From Lytechinus variegatus (Eukaryota; Echinodermata; Echinoidea; Temnopleuroida; Toxopneustidae), in the NCBI RefSeq assembly GCF_018143015.1, contig NC_054758.1, forward strand, positions 5,939,001-6,003,000: DNA of 64,000 nucleotides, read 5' to 3'. Positions 24,701 to 32,789 of the stretch are shown one piece after another; positions within the stretch are counted from its first letter, which is position 1; each line of letters starts with the position of its first letter. The notes beneath the pieces were generated by a model. The model was not told the DNA's origin. It searched no databases and was given only the letters and a program-made list of their open reading frames with translations. The position numbers were made by a program, and so were the translations under genes.

Positions 24701-27700
24701 ACAGTATCTACATGTAGGTAATGTGGCAATTGGGATAAGTTTAAGGTAAATGCTGTTTTGGTAATGATATCAAAATGAGTTCGTACAAAATCCAATGAAA
24801 TGACCACCAAAGTGTCTGTTTGTATAAATAAAACGCATGTGCCAAAGGATTCTGGAAGAAATTGTGTAAATTTCTGAGAAATCAGCAAATAAGCACAGGA
24901 TTCGGGTAGAGCGTCGGGCCCGACGCTCTAGGCAATAAATTATACATTGTCCCACGTGTGCTTATCTGTGTTGGAGATCTTCGGTGTAAACAATTTTCAG
25001 TGTAGATTTCAAGATTTCACAAAGTTCAGTTAATGTAACTGTACCAGATCTAGATCCTCGATGATATACTGACAATTAAGCCTTGTTTTACAGACTTTCT
25101 CATGAAATCATGTTTACTGCAACTACTGGAATTTCTCTTTAAACAGGGTTTGTACTACATGTACAGTGTAGTTTGTTATGGATTAAGACCATGTTCACAT
25201 TGACAGTATCTAGTTAATGAGGCAATGGAGTGGACACTAATGCAATGTTGATTTGGGGGTTGTAATGTTTATAATGGGTCAGGACCTGTTCACACTGGTG
25301 CTATTTAACATGGCAATGGGGATTGGTTTTGGTGCTTATGTTCATGATAGGTTAAGACCTGTTCATACTTATTCTATTTCACATGGCGGTAGGAATTGGG
25401 TTTTGATAAATCATCGATACAGGGTTTGCTACTACCTTTGATCATGGACCTACTAGCAAATCACTACCGGTATCTTCTAAAACACAAAGTGTTCACCCCA
25501 TCAGTGACATGACAAATGCTGACTGATCAATTATGAAGCCTTTTCTCTTCAAACCCGGAGGAGGAAATAGCTCCCTTGTGTGGCGCATCTTCCTTCCTGC
25601 ATATGTACATGTATCAATCTAACAGTCTGACAAGGCATTACTTTATTTTCTATACATTAGGTATTACATTTCCCTGTATTCTGGTAATGATCTAATATTT
25701 CCTGTTCTGTACAATCAATAGAATCAACAGGGACGATTGGCTACTGTTAGCTAGATTTTATGTAACATCTGGGCCTATTTAATGATAGATTATATAATCA
25801 TTATAGGCCCTACTACTAGTACACAATTTTACTGCCAAACCAATGAAGGCATAGACCTATAATATATTGCAATCTACTATTTCCTGTATTATACCGTGGA
25901 CCTTCTACTCTGACCGAGTAGTAGGTTCATGATTATGCATAGACATTGGCCTATGTGACTTGTTGGGTTCATGGTATTCATTGAATCAGCTTGCAATGAT
26001 AGTTGAAATTATTTATTTTATGATTCATCTATTTATTTATTTACTTACTTATTTGTTTTCATTTACTCATTCATTCATTCATTTACTTATTTACTCATTT
26101 ATTCATTCTTTTGTTTATTCATCTATTCATTTATTCATTCATTTATTTATTAGGGCCTATTTATTCATTTATTAATTTATTAATTTATTTAATTCATTCA
26201 TTTATTATCAATTTTGGGCGGGGTAGTTCAGTCAGGTATGGAAATTCATTTTGATGCATTTTCAGGGTGTTACATCACATCATATCAACAAGCTTTGCTT
26301 TACATCACAGTCTACTGAATGATAATCATTTCAGATAAAATAGTCTACGTTTTTTTTTACATGGGAGAAGCCCATGTAAAGAGTGCATTCACTTCTCACA
26401 ACAGACTGATAAATATGTAGGTAGCGGGTTTACGCACATTCCTCCCTTTACAAATATTTCAATAACTTCACATTCTCTCCTCACAATAGACCCTATTGAA
26501 GCCACCCCTATCAGTTATCTGTGATTTTTTTTTTCGCTCATGTAAGTGAACCACTCCCAACAGAAGGGCGATAATCTCTATTCAACTTCCATGGAAAGAA
26601 CCAACATGTCTTTTTTGTGAATGGAACTGAAGAAATGAAAAGACATCCTTTCCAGTTCAGTGATTACTAAAAAATTGTACCAAACCACTATAAAACCCCA
26701 ACCTGTTCTGCATACATGTGACCCAGAGCTGTTGTGGGTGTGTACAGTTGTATCAGGGAAGTGTTATATGGTTCAGTTGGAGTTCAAATGGACTGGAACT
26801 ACTTTTCTACTACTCCAGTGACTGAGTGTGCTCATGCATATGCATGAGTCTGGCCCCGCCCATAATATTCATACCAGATGGGACATTTATGTGATAACTG
26901 AAGACTGTGAATGTGGTTTTTTCCTGGGACCTGGTAAATCAGTAATAAAATTTAAGTGTATCGGTTTTTGGAAATTAATGATTGAATGCTTTATGAATGA
27001 TAAATATTATCAGTATAGGGGAGACCGGGTTAGTTGGAACATGGCGTAAGTTGAAACATTGTAATTTTCTTTAAAGCCTGTAAAATAAAATTTATCAGTA
27101 TAGGGGAGACCGGGGTTAGTTGGAACATGGGGTAAGTTGAAACATTGTAATTTTCTTTAAAGCCTGTAAAATAAATTTATGCAATACTTCCCTCAATTTA
27201 TTGCTATTAATAATACAACAGTGGTGAATTATTATTGCAATAAATTGAGGGCAATATTGCATAAATTTATTTTACAGGCATTAAAGAAAATTACAATGTT
27301 TCAACTTACCCCATGTTCCAACTAACCCCGGTTTCCTCTACTAGTTGGCATTAGGCCTAAAATATACATAGATGGAATTTTGCAAAACTGAAAATACCGT
27401 ATGTGTGAGCCTACCATACATGTACCCCTACTTCATACTCTATAATACAAAACAAGGCTTATGAAAGTTTCTTCCTTTTAGTAGTAGGGCCTATACTCTG
27501 CACTATTTTTCAATGTCAGAGCATTTATCTTGAAATTGAAAGAATATCCATTACGAGGTATTAAAAACGGGTGTAATCTTAACCAGTTCAGCAACCGCAG
27601 GTCTGACAGTGATACAATCACCATATCAATTTTTATCTTTATTTTCTTCTAATTTCATAACAAACCAAAACTTTCCCACAGGTTTTGGGAAACCACAGTC

Positions 27701-30382
27701 AACATGATCTCCCCCAACTTTCAGAAACCAAAACTGGAAAGTTCCATTACATCCACAGGGGGGTTTCCAACACCACTTCACCCACACGGGTCAGCTGGGG
27801 TCAAATTCACAGACAGCTGTTCAGATTTGTACACACTGCTGATAGGGCTGTAACATGCTGAGATCGCCAAAATAATTCTGATGAAAGTTTTTCATGGAGG
27901 TCAGCGTAATATGCAACAGATTGCTATTGTGCTGAGATTAGCGGAAGTGAACATGGAGCAAAAGTGGCCATGAAATTGTTTTTATCAAGCAACATTTCAC
28001 TGGTGGTGAAGGGGGAGGAAGGGGGAGGAAGGGGGGGGGGGGGCTTTCCTATTCATGAATGCTGTTTGCAAAGTTTCACATTGAATCTGGAAAAGTTCTG
28101 ACAACTGAGCAAAAACCCATGAAACCTCATTTTCACTAAAGGTCTGTTCCTACCAAAAAAGAGCAAAAACCAAGAATCCTTGATTTTCCTGCAGGTCTGT
28201 TCCCATAAAATACTTTGTTTTCAAATATCAACATTGGAGACTTCATCTTCGTGTGATTCAATCGTATCAACCTTACCGCTATTATTCTGTAAATATTTTT
28301 TCACAAATGTCACATCCAGTTTTAAGATGCAAATGATACTTTTCTCTCATGTTATAACAGACTGAGAGAATATGATGTCAATCTTATGACATCTGACAAA
28401 TATTTGAGAGTTACTGTTTCACCACATAATGTGTGAATAACATCAAATCACTATCACTCTTGAGATATAATTGCAGGTAGGCTACATGAAATCTGTGGGA
28501 GTTGAAATTTTCCAATATTGTGTTGACCCTCCAATCCAATAAACGCTTGGGAACGTTTACGGCTGTACATTTACCAAGCATGGAGAGGCTACAGGTTTGT
28601 GACGTTGCTATTCCGAATGGAAAACAATTTTGAATCTGAATGTAGTCCTGTGTAGGAGTATGGGCTTCTACTATTACTGACTCAAGGCATAGACAACATG
28701 TCCATAGTCCTAGGCCTGCATCTCTAAGCTGAGAAGTGACCGTTAGCTGACCCTTGGTCACCAAGGGAGAGTGTAAATGGTGGTCACCTCTCCAAGTTCA
28801 CATCTTGAGGCATCGCTGACCCCAATAGTATCTCTTCGCTGACAAAAAATTCCTGTCTTTGGTATCTCGGTCGAAACAGATGAAGCCATCTGTAAAAGCG
28901 ATCCGACAGGCACATTTGCAATGACTGGAGATGCCATGGTGAAAAAAAGTGATGACGGAAGTTTTGGGAGACAATTTCCTCTTCATTGCCTCATCCTGTT
29001 GGTGAACTTGTCACCGATCAAGCCTGCAGTGCTAAGCACACAAATAATGGTCGTCATGGTAATCTGGTCTTTTCTTACTCTATGCACTGAACGCACTAAA
29101 TTACAACATACCGATACATAGTCCTTGAAGATTCGGAATACCCCTTAAAAAAAAATTCAGTGAATAAGAGAATTATCAAACAAAAATAACACCAAAAATT
29201 TCATAAAATTTGATATGAAATTCCAAAATTTGACTTTAACGATATGCAGATAGTAGGCCTGGCTACATCCACAAGGGTGGTATGAAAATGATATGAGCCT
29301 AAGATGTCACACACTATTTCTTTTGTATCAATTGAATCACAATTAAAAAAATGCAGTTCCATGTTCACAGAGAGATCAAACCAAACATCCACTTCCAATT
29401 TTTTTAATAAAATCATAATTCTCTAATAACTATAAATTAAATAAAAAAATGATTGCCCTCACCATCCTTTCTTGTCATATGAAAAAAAACCCCAAGGCCA
29501 CAAATCTCATACATAGTACCTGCAACTACAAGTGCACAGCACCCAGACTCTATATTAATTTTTAAATTACGGTTCAGGGTATGGAATAACAACTTGACTG
29601 AGGGTAAAGAGGACTGTTTCTTCCGCGAATGCTAGAGATTTACATGCAGTCATAAATTTTGCTGGTATTGCATCTCCCAAATTTTTTTTTGATAAAGATG
29701 GAACCTTATCTGGATCATGCTCTATTACCTATGGTTTCGGATTTCAAATTTAAATAGGAATCATAATCATCTTTGGGGACCGAGGTACAGTATCCAACAT
29801 TAAGAGAATCAGCCAACGCAGCAAAACTCTAGTGCTAAAGTCGGTGTACATACTGAAGAAAACCACTCCAGTCATTTTCATCCGCAAGGTGCTAAATCTA
29901 GAGTTCACACCTATGAGTGTTATTAAAACACCTTTGGGTTGTTACATTTACACTCTTTGGTGCTATGTTCAATCTTTAGGGTGTAATTCAATATATCAGT
30001 GTATGATCCTATTGGGATAGTGGGACACCATGGGCAGTAATAGGTCCATGTTATTGGGGACTGATGTCAGCTTTAACATCCAAGTACATGTAAATCCCTA
30101 AAAAAATCTTTTTTTTTCTTCATTGCAGCTCATCATCAAAATATTTTCTTGGAATCAGTTGGTTGAGACTAAATGTATAGATTTAAACTCTCTGCAAGAA
30201 AGATCAACAGCAATGAACTATCTTCTTTCATTGGAAAACATCAACTTCCAGTGCACCTCTCCACCATATTGAATGTCTTGAACTCAAATACTACTTACTT
30301 CAAATGTTGAGACGCATTGGATCGATCTCAAATCATTGCAAGAGGAGTTCCAGATCAACACTAAAGAACCGTCTTCTTCCAT
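6496..30382 (-). CDS. CREB3L1: CREB3L1/CREB3L2-like membrane-tethered bZIP transcription factor (whole gene, 9 coding exons)
   Basis: The coding sequence joins 30382-30299, 15581-15377, 14968-14657, 14232-14057, 13624-13478, 11756-11698, 11125-10960, 7390-7120 and 6782-6496. Every junction is GT-AG and the phases agree (0,1,1,0,0,2,0,1), giving about 568 residues against roughly 520 in human CREB3L1/L2. Family members sit in the ER membrane. On ER or secretory stress they move to the Golgi, are cut by S1P and S2P, and release a bZIP fragment that activates secretory-pathway and matrix genes. Visible order: acidic N-terminus, EHSYS (76-80), IKQE (93-96), IKLE (188-191), TPPGS (211-215), CREB3-family block (about 266-308), basic region (309-319), zipper (about 328-367), membrane segment (about 380-395), RTLL (478-481). 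Some residues match CREB3L1 best and others CREB3L2, so it is probably the single invertebrate pro-ortholog of both. Confidence 0.95.
7120..7390 (-). CDS. CREB3L1: CREB3L coding exon 8 (transmembrane segment and lumenal spacer)
   Basis: The exon is 271 nt, with acceptor TTTGCAG and donor TCTA/GTAAGT, and covers residues 384-474. [13 protein letters not shown] completes the single membrane-spanning helix; human CREB3L2 has VVVLCFAVAFGS here. The lumenal part that follows is about 80 residues, rich in Pro, Phe, Gly and Asp (for example DNDDDQPD and SDDEDPY), and I see no similarity to vertebrate sequence. The vertebrate spacer between membrane and S1P site is much shorter. Confidence 0.94.
7391..10959 (-). 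other. CREB3L intron 7
   Basis: This intron lies between the zipper exon and the membrane exon. Besides the foldback element at 7865-8278 it is AT-rich. G-rich patches at 9280-9440 and 10420-10570 produce overlapping proline-rich frames on the minus strand that look like composition artefacts. I see no additional exon. Confidence 0.7.
7865..8278. repeat. Long foldback MITE in CREB3L intron 7
   Basis: The ends GGCCTGAATTCACAAAGG and GGCCCAATTTACAAAGGA (read from each end) are inverted. The arms continue inward through TGCGCGC, the TGGTAACAG region and a central TCATGAATAAAA / TTTTATTCATGA pair. Nearly the whole 414 bp is one imperfect palindrome. Confidence 0.85.
10960..11125 (-). CDS. CREB3L1: CREB3L coding exon 7 (leucine zipper and start of membrane segment)
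   Basis: The exon is 166 nt, with acceptor CTCGCAG and donor CTCATG/GTAAGA, and covers residues 328-383. It encodes the dimerising zipper ([17 protein letters not shown], then [10 protein letters not shown]) and the invariant family motif TQTGTCLM leading into the membrane. Leucines fall at heptad spacing. The TQTGTCLM sequence is identical in human CREB3L1 and CREB3L2. Confidence 0.96.
11698..11756 (-). CDS. CREB3L1: CREB3L coding exon 6 (DNA-binding basic region)
   Basis: This 59-nt exon has acceptor TTCTAG and donor AAAAG/GTGAGA. It encodes [19 protein letters not shown] plus two bases of an arginine codon (residues 309-328). Together with the preceding NK it makes the bZIP signature N-x-x-S-A-x-x-S-R that contacts DNA. 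It is the most conserved part of the protein and its match to human CREB3L1/L2 is nearly perfect. Because 59 is not a multiple of three, skipping this exon would both remove DNA contact and shift the frame. Confidence 0.97.
11757..13477 (-). other. CREB3L intron 5
   Basis: This intron splits the basic region. Three open frames of 81-100 residues (12488-13253, on both strands) show no recognisable domain and no consistent splice sites. Positions 13377-13390 are a G run that may be length-variable. Confidence 0.6.
13478..13624 (-). CDS. CREB3L1: CREB3L coding exon 5 (CREB3-family block before the bZIP)
   Basis: The exon is 147 nt, exactly 49 codons in phase 0 (residues 260-308), with acceptor TTTTAG and donor AACAAG/GTGAGG. 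It contains [26 protein letters not shown] and VRRKIKNK, nearly identical to human CREB3L1/L2. This block is diagnostic of the CREB3 family and absent from ordinary CREB proteins. The exon stops inside the basic region, just before ISAQESRR. Confidence 0.97.
13800..14050. repeat. CAT/CATCAC microsatellite next to a CREB3L donor site
   Basis: About 250 bp of CAT, CAC and AAT triplets lie in CREB3L intron 4, starting a few bases downstream of the exon 4 donor on the minus strand. It creates a false methionine-rich extension of the exon 4 frame. Confidence 0.95.
14057..14232 (-). CDS. CREB3L1: CREB3L coding exon 4 (Ser/Pro phosphodegron region)
   Basis: The exon is 176 nt, with acceptor CACCAG and donor ATCCAG/GTAAAT, and covers residues 201-259. 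It carries [16 protein letters not shown] (208-223), close to the human PPTPPSSHGSDSDGS. T211-P-P-G-S215 matches the TPPxS phosphodegron through which FBXW7 is known to control OASIS and BBF2H7 turnover. A basic, Ser/Pro-rich stretch follows. The intron begins only a few bases before a long CAT/ATG microsatellite. Confidence 0.93.
14657..14968 (-). CDS. CREB3L1: CREB3L coding exon 3
   Basis: The exon is 312 nt, with acceptor ATCAG and donor AATG/GTATGT, and covers residues 97-201. It opens with an acidic [15 protein letters not shown] stretch and continues through a Ser/Thr-rich linker with a run of threonines. It ends with KIKLEL (187-192). Human CREB3L2 has PKIKLEP and CREB3L1 has VIKAEP at the same place, so this is the conserved SUMO-type lysine site. 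The rest of the linker is poorly conserved, as is usual for the family. Confidence 0.93.
15377..15581 (-). CDS. CREB3L1: CREB3L coding exon 2 (acidic activation region)
   Basis: The exon is 205 nt, with acceptor CTGCAG and donor GAAG/GTAGGA, and encodes residues 29-96 plus one base. It is rich in D, E, S and Y. The segment HLDGLSSS through LFDDDPLL parallels the human CREB3L1 stretch HLDHF through FFDDPVL. EHSYS at 76-80 is shared with human and fly family members and is followed by SPMM. IKQE (93-96) fits the SUMO consensus. The first 24 nt of the exon and its acceptor are duplicated 166 bp upstream in the intron. Confidence 0.93.
15558..15881 (-). repeat. 166-bp tandem duplication across the CREB3L exon 2 acceptor
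   Basis: GCCATCAAGGTGGTCGGTCA occurs at 15558 (real exon) and again at 15724, and the similarity continues through ACAGCAAGGAATA to TACTTATTACTAG. The upstream copy keeps a CAG acceptor and 24 nt of exon, but then reads into intron and reaches a stop. The functional copy is the one joined to the full exon. Confidence 0.9.
15882..18353 (-). other. CREB3L intron 1, first part
   Basis: Mostly single-copy-looking AT-rich sequence. G runs at 17944-17955 and 18018-18030 create proline-rich minus-strand frames of no significance. I see no exon. Confidence 0.5.
18055..18255 (+). repeat. Dispersed repeat, copy 1 (second copy at 23990)
   Basis: It matches 23990-24170 in the same orientation: GTCTGCA, CACAAGTGGGTCT, AAGACTAGCACA, AACTTGCTGTTT, and GTGAAAGGTTTGCACAGCAG. 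I do not recognise the family. Confidence 0.75.
18354..18492. repeat. Foldback element with GGGGCCCGTTGCAT ends
   Basis: GGGGCCCGTTGCAT at the left and ATGCAGTGGGCCCC at the right are inverted. The interior repeats TTTTGCCATGAAAAA and its complement. It belongs to the GGGCCCGTT-ended class, also seen at 39914 and 46916. Confidence 0.8.
18493..20661 (-). other. CREB3L intron 1, second part
   Basis: No exon supported. The 134-residue minus-strand frame at 19254-19658 is the longest here. It has no recognisable motif, and its sequence (TGACATCACAGGAAATTATT and neighbours) looks repeat-derived. Confidence 0.45.
20662..20697 (+). repeat. MITE family A terminal fragment
   Basis: This is the left end of family A only (TTAAAGGTAAATGCTAGT through GATATCAAAAT), cut off after about 35 bp. 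It lies 300 bp from an inverted, truncated copy, suggesting rearrangement after insertion. Confidence 0.75.
21002..21371 (-). repeat. TTAA MITE family A, copy 3 (inverted, truncated)
   Basis: It is inverted relative to copy 2. It keeps the TTAAAGAGAAATTCCAGT end and the perfect palindrome (21218-21237), and breaks off after GTACGAACTCATT, losing the other terminus. It creates a false 94-residue frame. Confidence 0.9.
22026..22206. repeat. Foldback element with TTTCATAAAGCTGTTCG ends
   Basis: GTTTCATAAAGCTGTTCGTA at the left and CGAACAGCTTTATGAAAC at the right are inverted, with matching inner blocks (AAGCGACTTTAAGAACGACT against its degenerate complement). Confidence 0.85.
22506..23008. repeat. 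Non-autonomous inverted-repeat element, about 500 bp
   Basis: The ends GCCGTGTTTATGCTTCCA and TGGAAGCATAAAACACAC are inverted. AGAATCAGCGTTT and CAAACG words recur internally in both orientations. It has no coding capacity. Confidence 0.75.
23742..23972 (-). pseudogene. Possible fossil of a Ty3/gypsy-type integrase
   Basis: A 76-residue minus-strand frame contains [18 protein letters not shown] followed by [11 protein letters not shown]. This resembles the end of the integrase core in gypsy-like elements (a W, a YL pair, then F-x-Y-x-T, then a FSP-F-E block). There is no reverse transcriptase, protease or LTR nearby, and the frame runs out on both sides. If correct, it is a dead scrap of a retroelement; chance similarity is possible. 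Confidence 0.3.
23990..24170 (+). repeat. Dispersed repeat, copy 2 (matches 18055)
   Basis: It is the same family and orientation as 18055-18255, sharing AAGTGGGTCT, AAGACTAGCACGTG, AACTTGCTGTTT and GGATTTGCACAGCAGACT. Confidence 0.75.
24490..25440 (+). repeat. Degenerate tandem array interrupted by a MITE
   Basis: The phrase GGATCAGGACC-TGTTCACACTG-CAGTATCT recurs with drift near 24557, 24680, 25180, 25275 and 25350, together with GGGTTTG-ACTA-ATGTACA and GTGGCAATTGGG. The family A copy at 24741-25142 sits inside the array, so the array is older. Confidence 0.7.
24741..25142 (+). repeat. TTAA MITE family A, copy 4 (full length)
   Basis: Both TTAA ends are present. The core is GAGCGTCGGGCCCGACGCTC (24909-24928): it differs from copies 2 and 3 at one position, with the matching change in the other half, so the palindrome stays perfect. 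Confidence 0.9.
25443..27014 (-). other. CREB3L intron 1, third part
   Basis: No exon seen. It includes an ATTT/ATTC microsatellite (25985-26200), which yields a false phenylalanine-rich frame, and a 10-bp stem TTTACATGGG / CCCATGTAAA near 26357-26381. Confidence 0.5.
27015..27341. repeat. Palindromic element with one arm duplicated
   Basis: GGGGAGACCGGGTTAGTTGG begins at 27019 and again at about 27103 in direct orientation. The right half (27226-27341) is the reverse complement of the second copy, through TAAATTTATTTTACAGGC and ACCCCATGTTCCAACTAACC. The result is a long hairpin with an extra 5' arm. The GGGGAGACCGGGGTTAG end is a common marine-animal repeat signature. Confidence 0.9.
27342..30298 (-). 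other. CREB3L intron 1, last part
   Basis: Two minus-strand frames (28411-28764, 117 residues; 28798-28986) lie in sequence of higher complexity than its surroundings, but I recognise no domain in them. The stretch 29140-29420 resembles the interior of the 40,079 and 52,427 MITEs (CAAAATTTCATAAAATTTGA, ATGTCACACACTATTTCTTT). Otherwise nothing is seen. Confidence 0.45.
30299..30382 (-). CDS. CREB3L1: CREB3L coding exon 1 (N-terminus)
   Basis: This exon encodes 28 residues beginning [11 protein letters not shown] and ends at a strong phase-0 donor (GAA then GTAAGTAG), which is the phase that exon 2 needs. The spaced pattern (DG, L, IW, then a D-L pair) resembles the start of Drosophila CrebA, recalled as MEFYDGDLKDIW, and more loosely human CREB3L2. 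I chose the ATG at 30382 for that similarity and its context (G at -3 and +4). In-frame ATGs at 30400 and 30409 would add 6 or 9 residues, and the one at 30409 also has a good context (A at -3, G at +4). The exon lies 14.7 kb from exon 2, so the assignment rests on phase, donor strength and weak N-terminal similarity. Confidence 0.7.
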
Positions 30383-30409
30383 TGCATAGATCTCGGCCAT
30401 ACAACCCAT

Positions 30410-31132
30410 AGTAAAAATTTCAAGCTCAGAAGAGAAGCTACATGTATGTAAGCCACATGAAATAATTACAGTGATTAACACCATATGGCAGCCCCCATGA
30501 TGCCAATTATAAGGAATATTTATGTTTTTAAAATCATAAACACAGCTCTCAAACAACTACACAAGTGTTGGGAAATGTCGGACTGTTCCCAGATGGCTGA
30601 GGTATTTGTTTATGTCTATGGTGCAAAGTTATTCATTGACAAAGTCTATACATATGAAAAAAAATACACTGTAAACAACTGATTTACAGTTTGATATCAT
30701 TATCAAGCCTCTCTTTTAGATAACATTTTTGATAATTTCCACAAAGTGCTGTCTATTAAATTACTCCAATTTTAAACTACATTTAGTATGTTCTTTTTTT
30801 GTTAATATGAAAAAAAAACTTACTTTGGACAAATAATTCACAATTTTACATGAAAATTTATTTTGTTGGGCACCCATTAAAATTACAAATTTCTTGTACA
30901 TTTTTTTTTCGGTAAAAACATATCCCAAGCCAGAGATGGGCCCGAAACGGCCAAATCTTTGCAAGTTTTTTTACAAATCTTCTTTGCAAATCACAAAATT
31001 AGTAAAATAAGCATTCAACAAGCATTTTTTACGAATGTTCAAACATCATCTGACGGGCAATCAAACATCTCATGTTGCTTTGTCGGGCAAGCATTGAAAC
31101 CCGCTGAATGAAAATTGGCCAATAAGCTTTTT
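30410..31132 (-). other. Upstream of CREB3L exon 1
   Basis: Probably 5' UTR or promoter-proximal sequence of CREB3L on the minus strand. I see no clear TATA box or further coding exon. The frame of exon 1 stays open upstream to 30556, but those residues show no family similarity. Confidence 0.35.
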
Positions 31133-31251
31133 CGATATACCGGTATTAGTAATACCGTTCGTATGAAAGTCATACCGGTATGGATACCGCCGTTGAAATT
31201 TCAATACCGAAATACCGTCATACCAAAGTTGAAAATATCATACCGGTATTT
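31133..31251. repeat. ATACCGGTAT word array
   Basis: ATACCGGTATTAG, ATACCG, CATACCGGTATGGATACCG, AATACCGAAATACCG and CATACCGGTATTTT occur within 120 bp. The word and its complement alternate, so most of the block is self-complementary. Confidence 0.85.
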
Positions 31252-32789
31252 TCTTCTATATGTCGTTTATGGGTATTTTTACAGTAAAATTAAGCCAAAA
31301 CAATAAGTTCTTGGCTCTCTCACGTATTTAATGAAATCAGAATCCAATAATCTAACCTCGAAATGAATACATCGCCCCTAAACTACTGTCTGAGCTCCGT
31401 TAGCCGCTGCATAAGCCCTCGGCCCCACCGCTACTGATACTGGGGTGCATGTCGGCTCAGCTCCATGCACTCGTGTACACAGCTACAGTAAACAACGAAG
31501 TCGACAGAGACGGAGAGCATTTCATGAAGAGTTTTTTTCAGTGGTTTCAACAACAGATTTGCTTTCCGCCAATCACATGCGAGGGTTTCATAGCTTGTAT
31601 CATCCCTCTACACAAACAAAATCACTGAAAAAACTCTTTTTGAAACACTCCCTACCTGCCTTTTGACCACGTGGTGTATTGCGGGGCTTCAACAAAGTAT
31701 CACCTTGGCTTGGGCGTTGACAGACAAACCACAGTGATTAACACTTGTTTTTTCTGTATGCAAGTTTTTTTCTCGGACTGCTCTTAACTTGTATCAATGG
31801 GAATATCCACTGAGTTTTGTGTTTTTTTTTTGGGGGGGGGGGTGCTGTGCAATTGACAGACAAACCACAGGGATTAACACTTTTTTTTTCTTTATGCAAT
31901 GTTTTTTTTTTCTGGACTGCTCTTGACTTGTTTCAATTATGACCAAGTTTACTTTTGTACTATAAGCCTGCTACAAAAACCGTCTGACCCCCCCCAAAAA
32001 AAAATAAATAAATACATAAAGAAAAAAATAATACATTAATGAATAAATAAATTAAATATGAAAATTAAAAAATGACAGAAAATGTTGATAAAATTAACAG
32101 GAAAAAAAGTTATGCCATCCCTCTTTGTTTATTTTGATCTGTGAAGTGATTGTAAATGGAAGAAAGTGGCTGAGAATATTTGTGTGATTTGTGATGGGTG
32201 TTGTATCCGTTTTGTGCATGTGCGGTCATAGAAAATAAAACTAATTATTGGATTGATTTTATTGTCTCGTGGCGTGATAAGATGTTGATCAACTAAAATT
32301 TGGCATGTGTGAAAGATGAAATTGAAAAAAAAAGAGGGAAGATCGAGATTCGGAGAAGAGGAGTGTTGGGTTGTGGTAAAGATGGTGACGGGAGAGAATG
32401 GCCGATGAAAAGAGAGTGAAGAATTAACTTGGGAGATAAAGAAAAACAAAAGCAAGAAAAATGAGTGAGAAAGAGGCACCAGGGATAAGAAGTTTGGGGG
32501 GGGTTACTTTTAGACAACGTGGATTTCACAAGAGGGGGTCAACACAATGGACATTTATAAGAAAAGTTATGTACGAGACGTCAAAATTTGAGGTCAACAA
32601 ACTTTGAACCTTCGACGAACACGTGTTGATGTGAGTGGTAAACAAAAGGCGAATCTGAATGTGAATGAGTGGGGTCAGTTCGGTGAAGGGAAATCATCAC
32701 GCAAATATCCTTGACAGTTTTAGCAGGGAATTTAGGTGCTTGGAAGTTAGGGCATGTACACTATGGGCGCCAAGTGTCCGCCAGTATAT
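31252..32789. other. Non-coding stretch
   Basis: I see no gene. A near-repeat at about 31715-31800 and 31855-31935 shares GACAGACAAACCACAG-GATTAACACTT and GGACTGCTCTT, indicating a local duplication of about 140 bp. Poly-T, poly-G and poly-A tracts follow. Confidence 0.5.
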
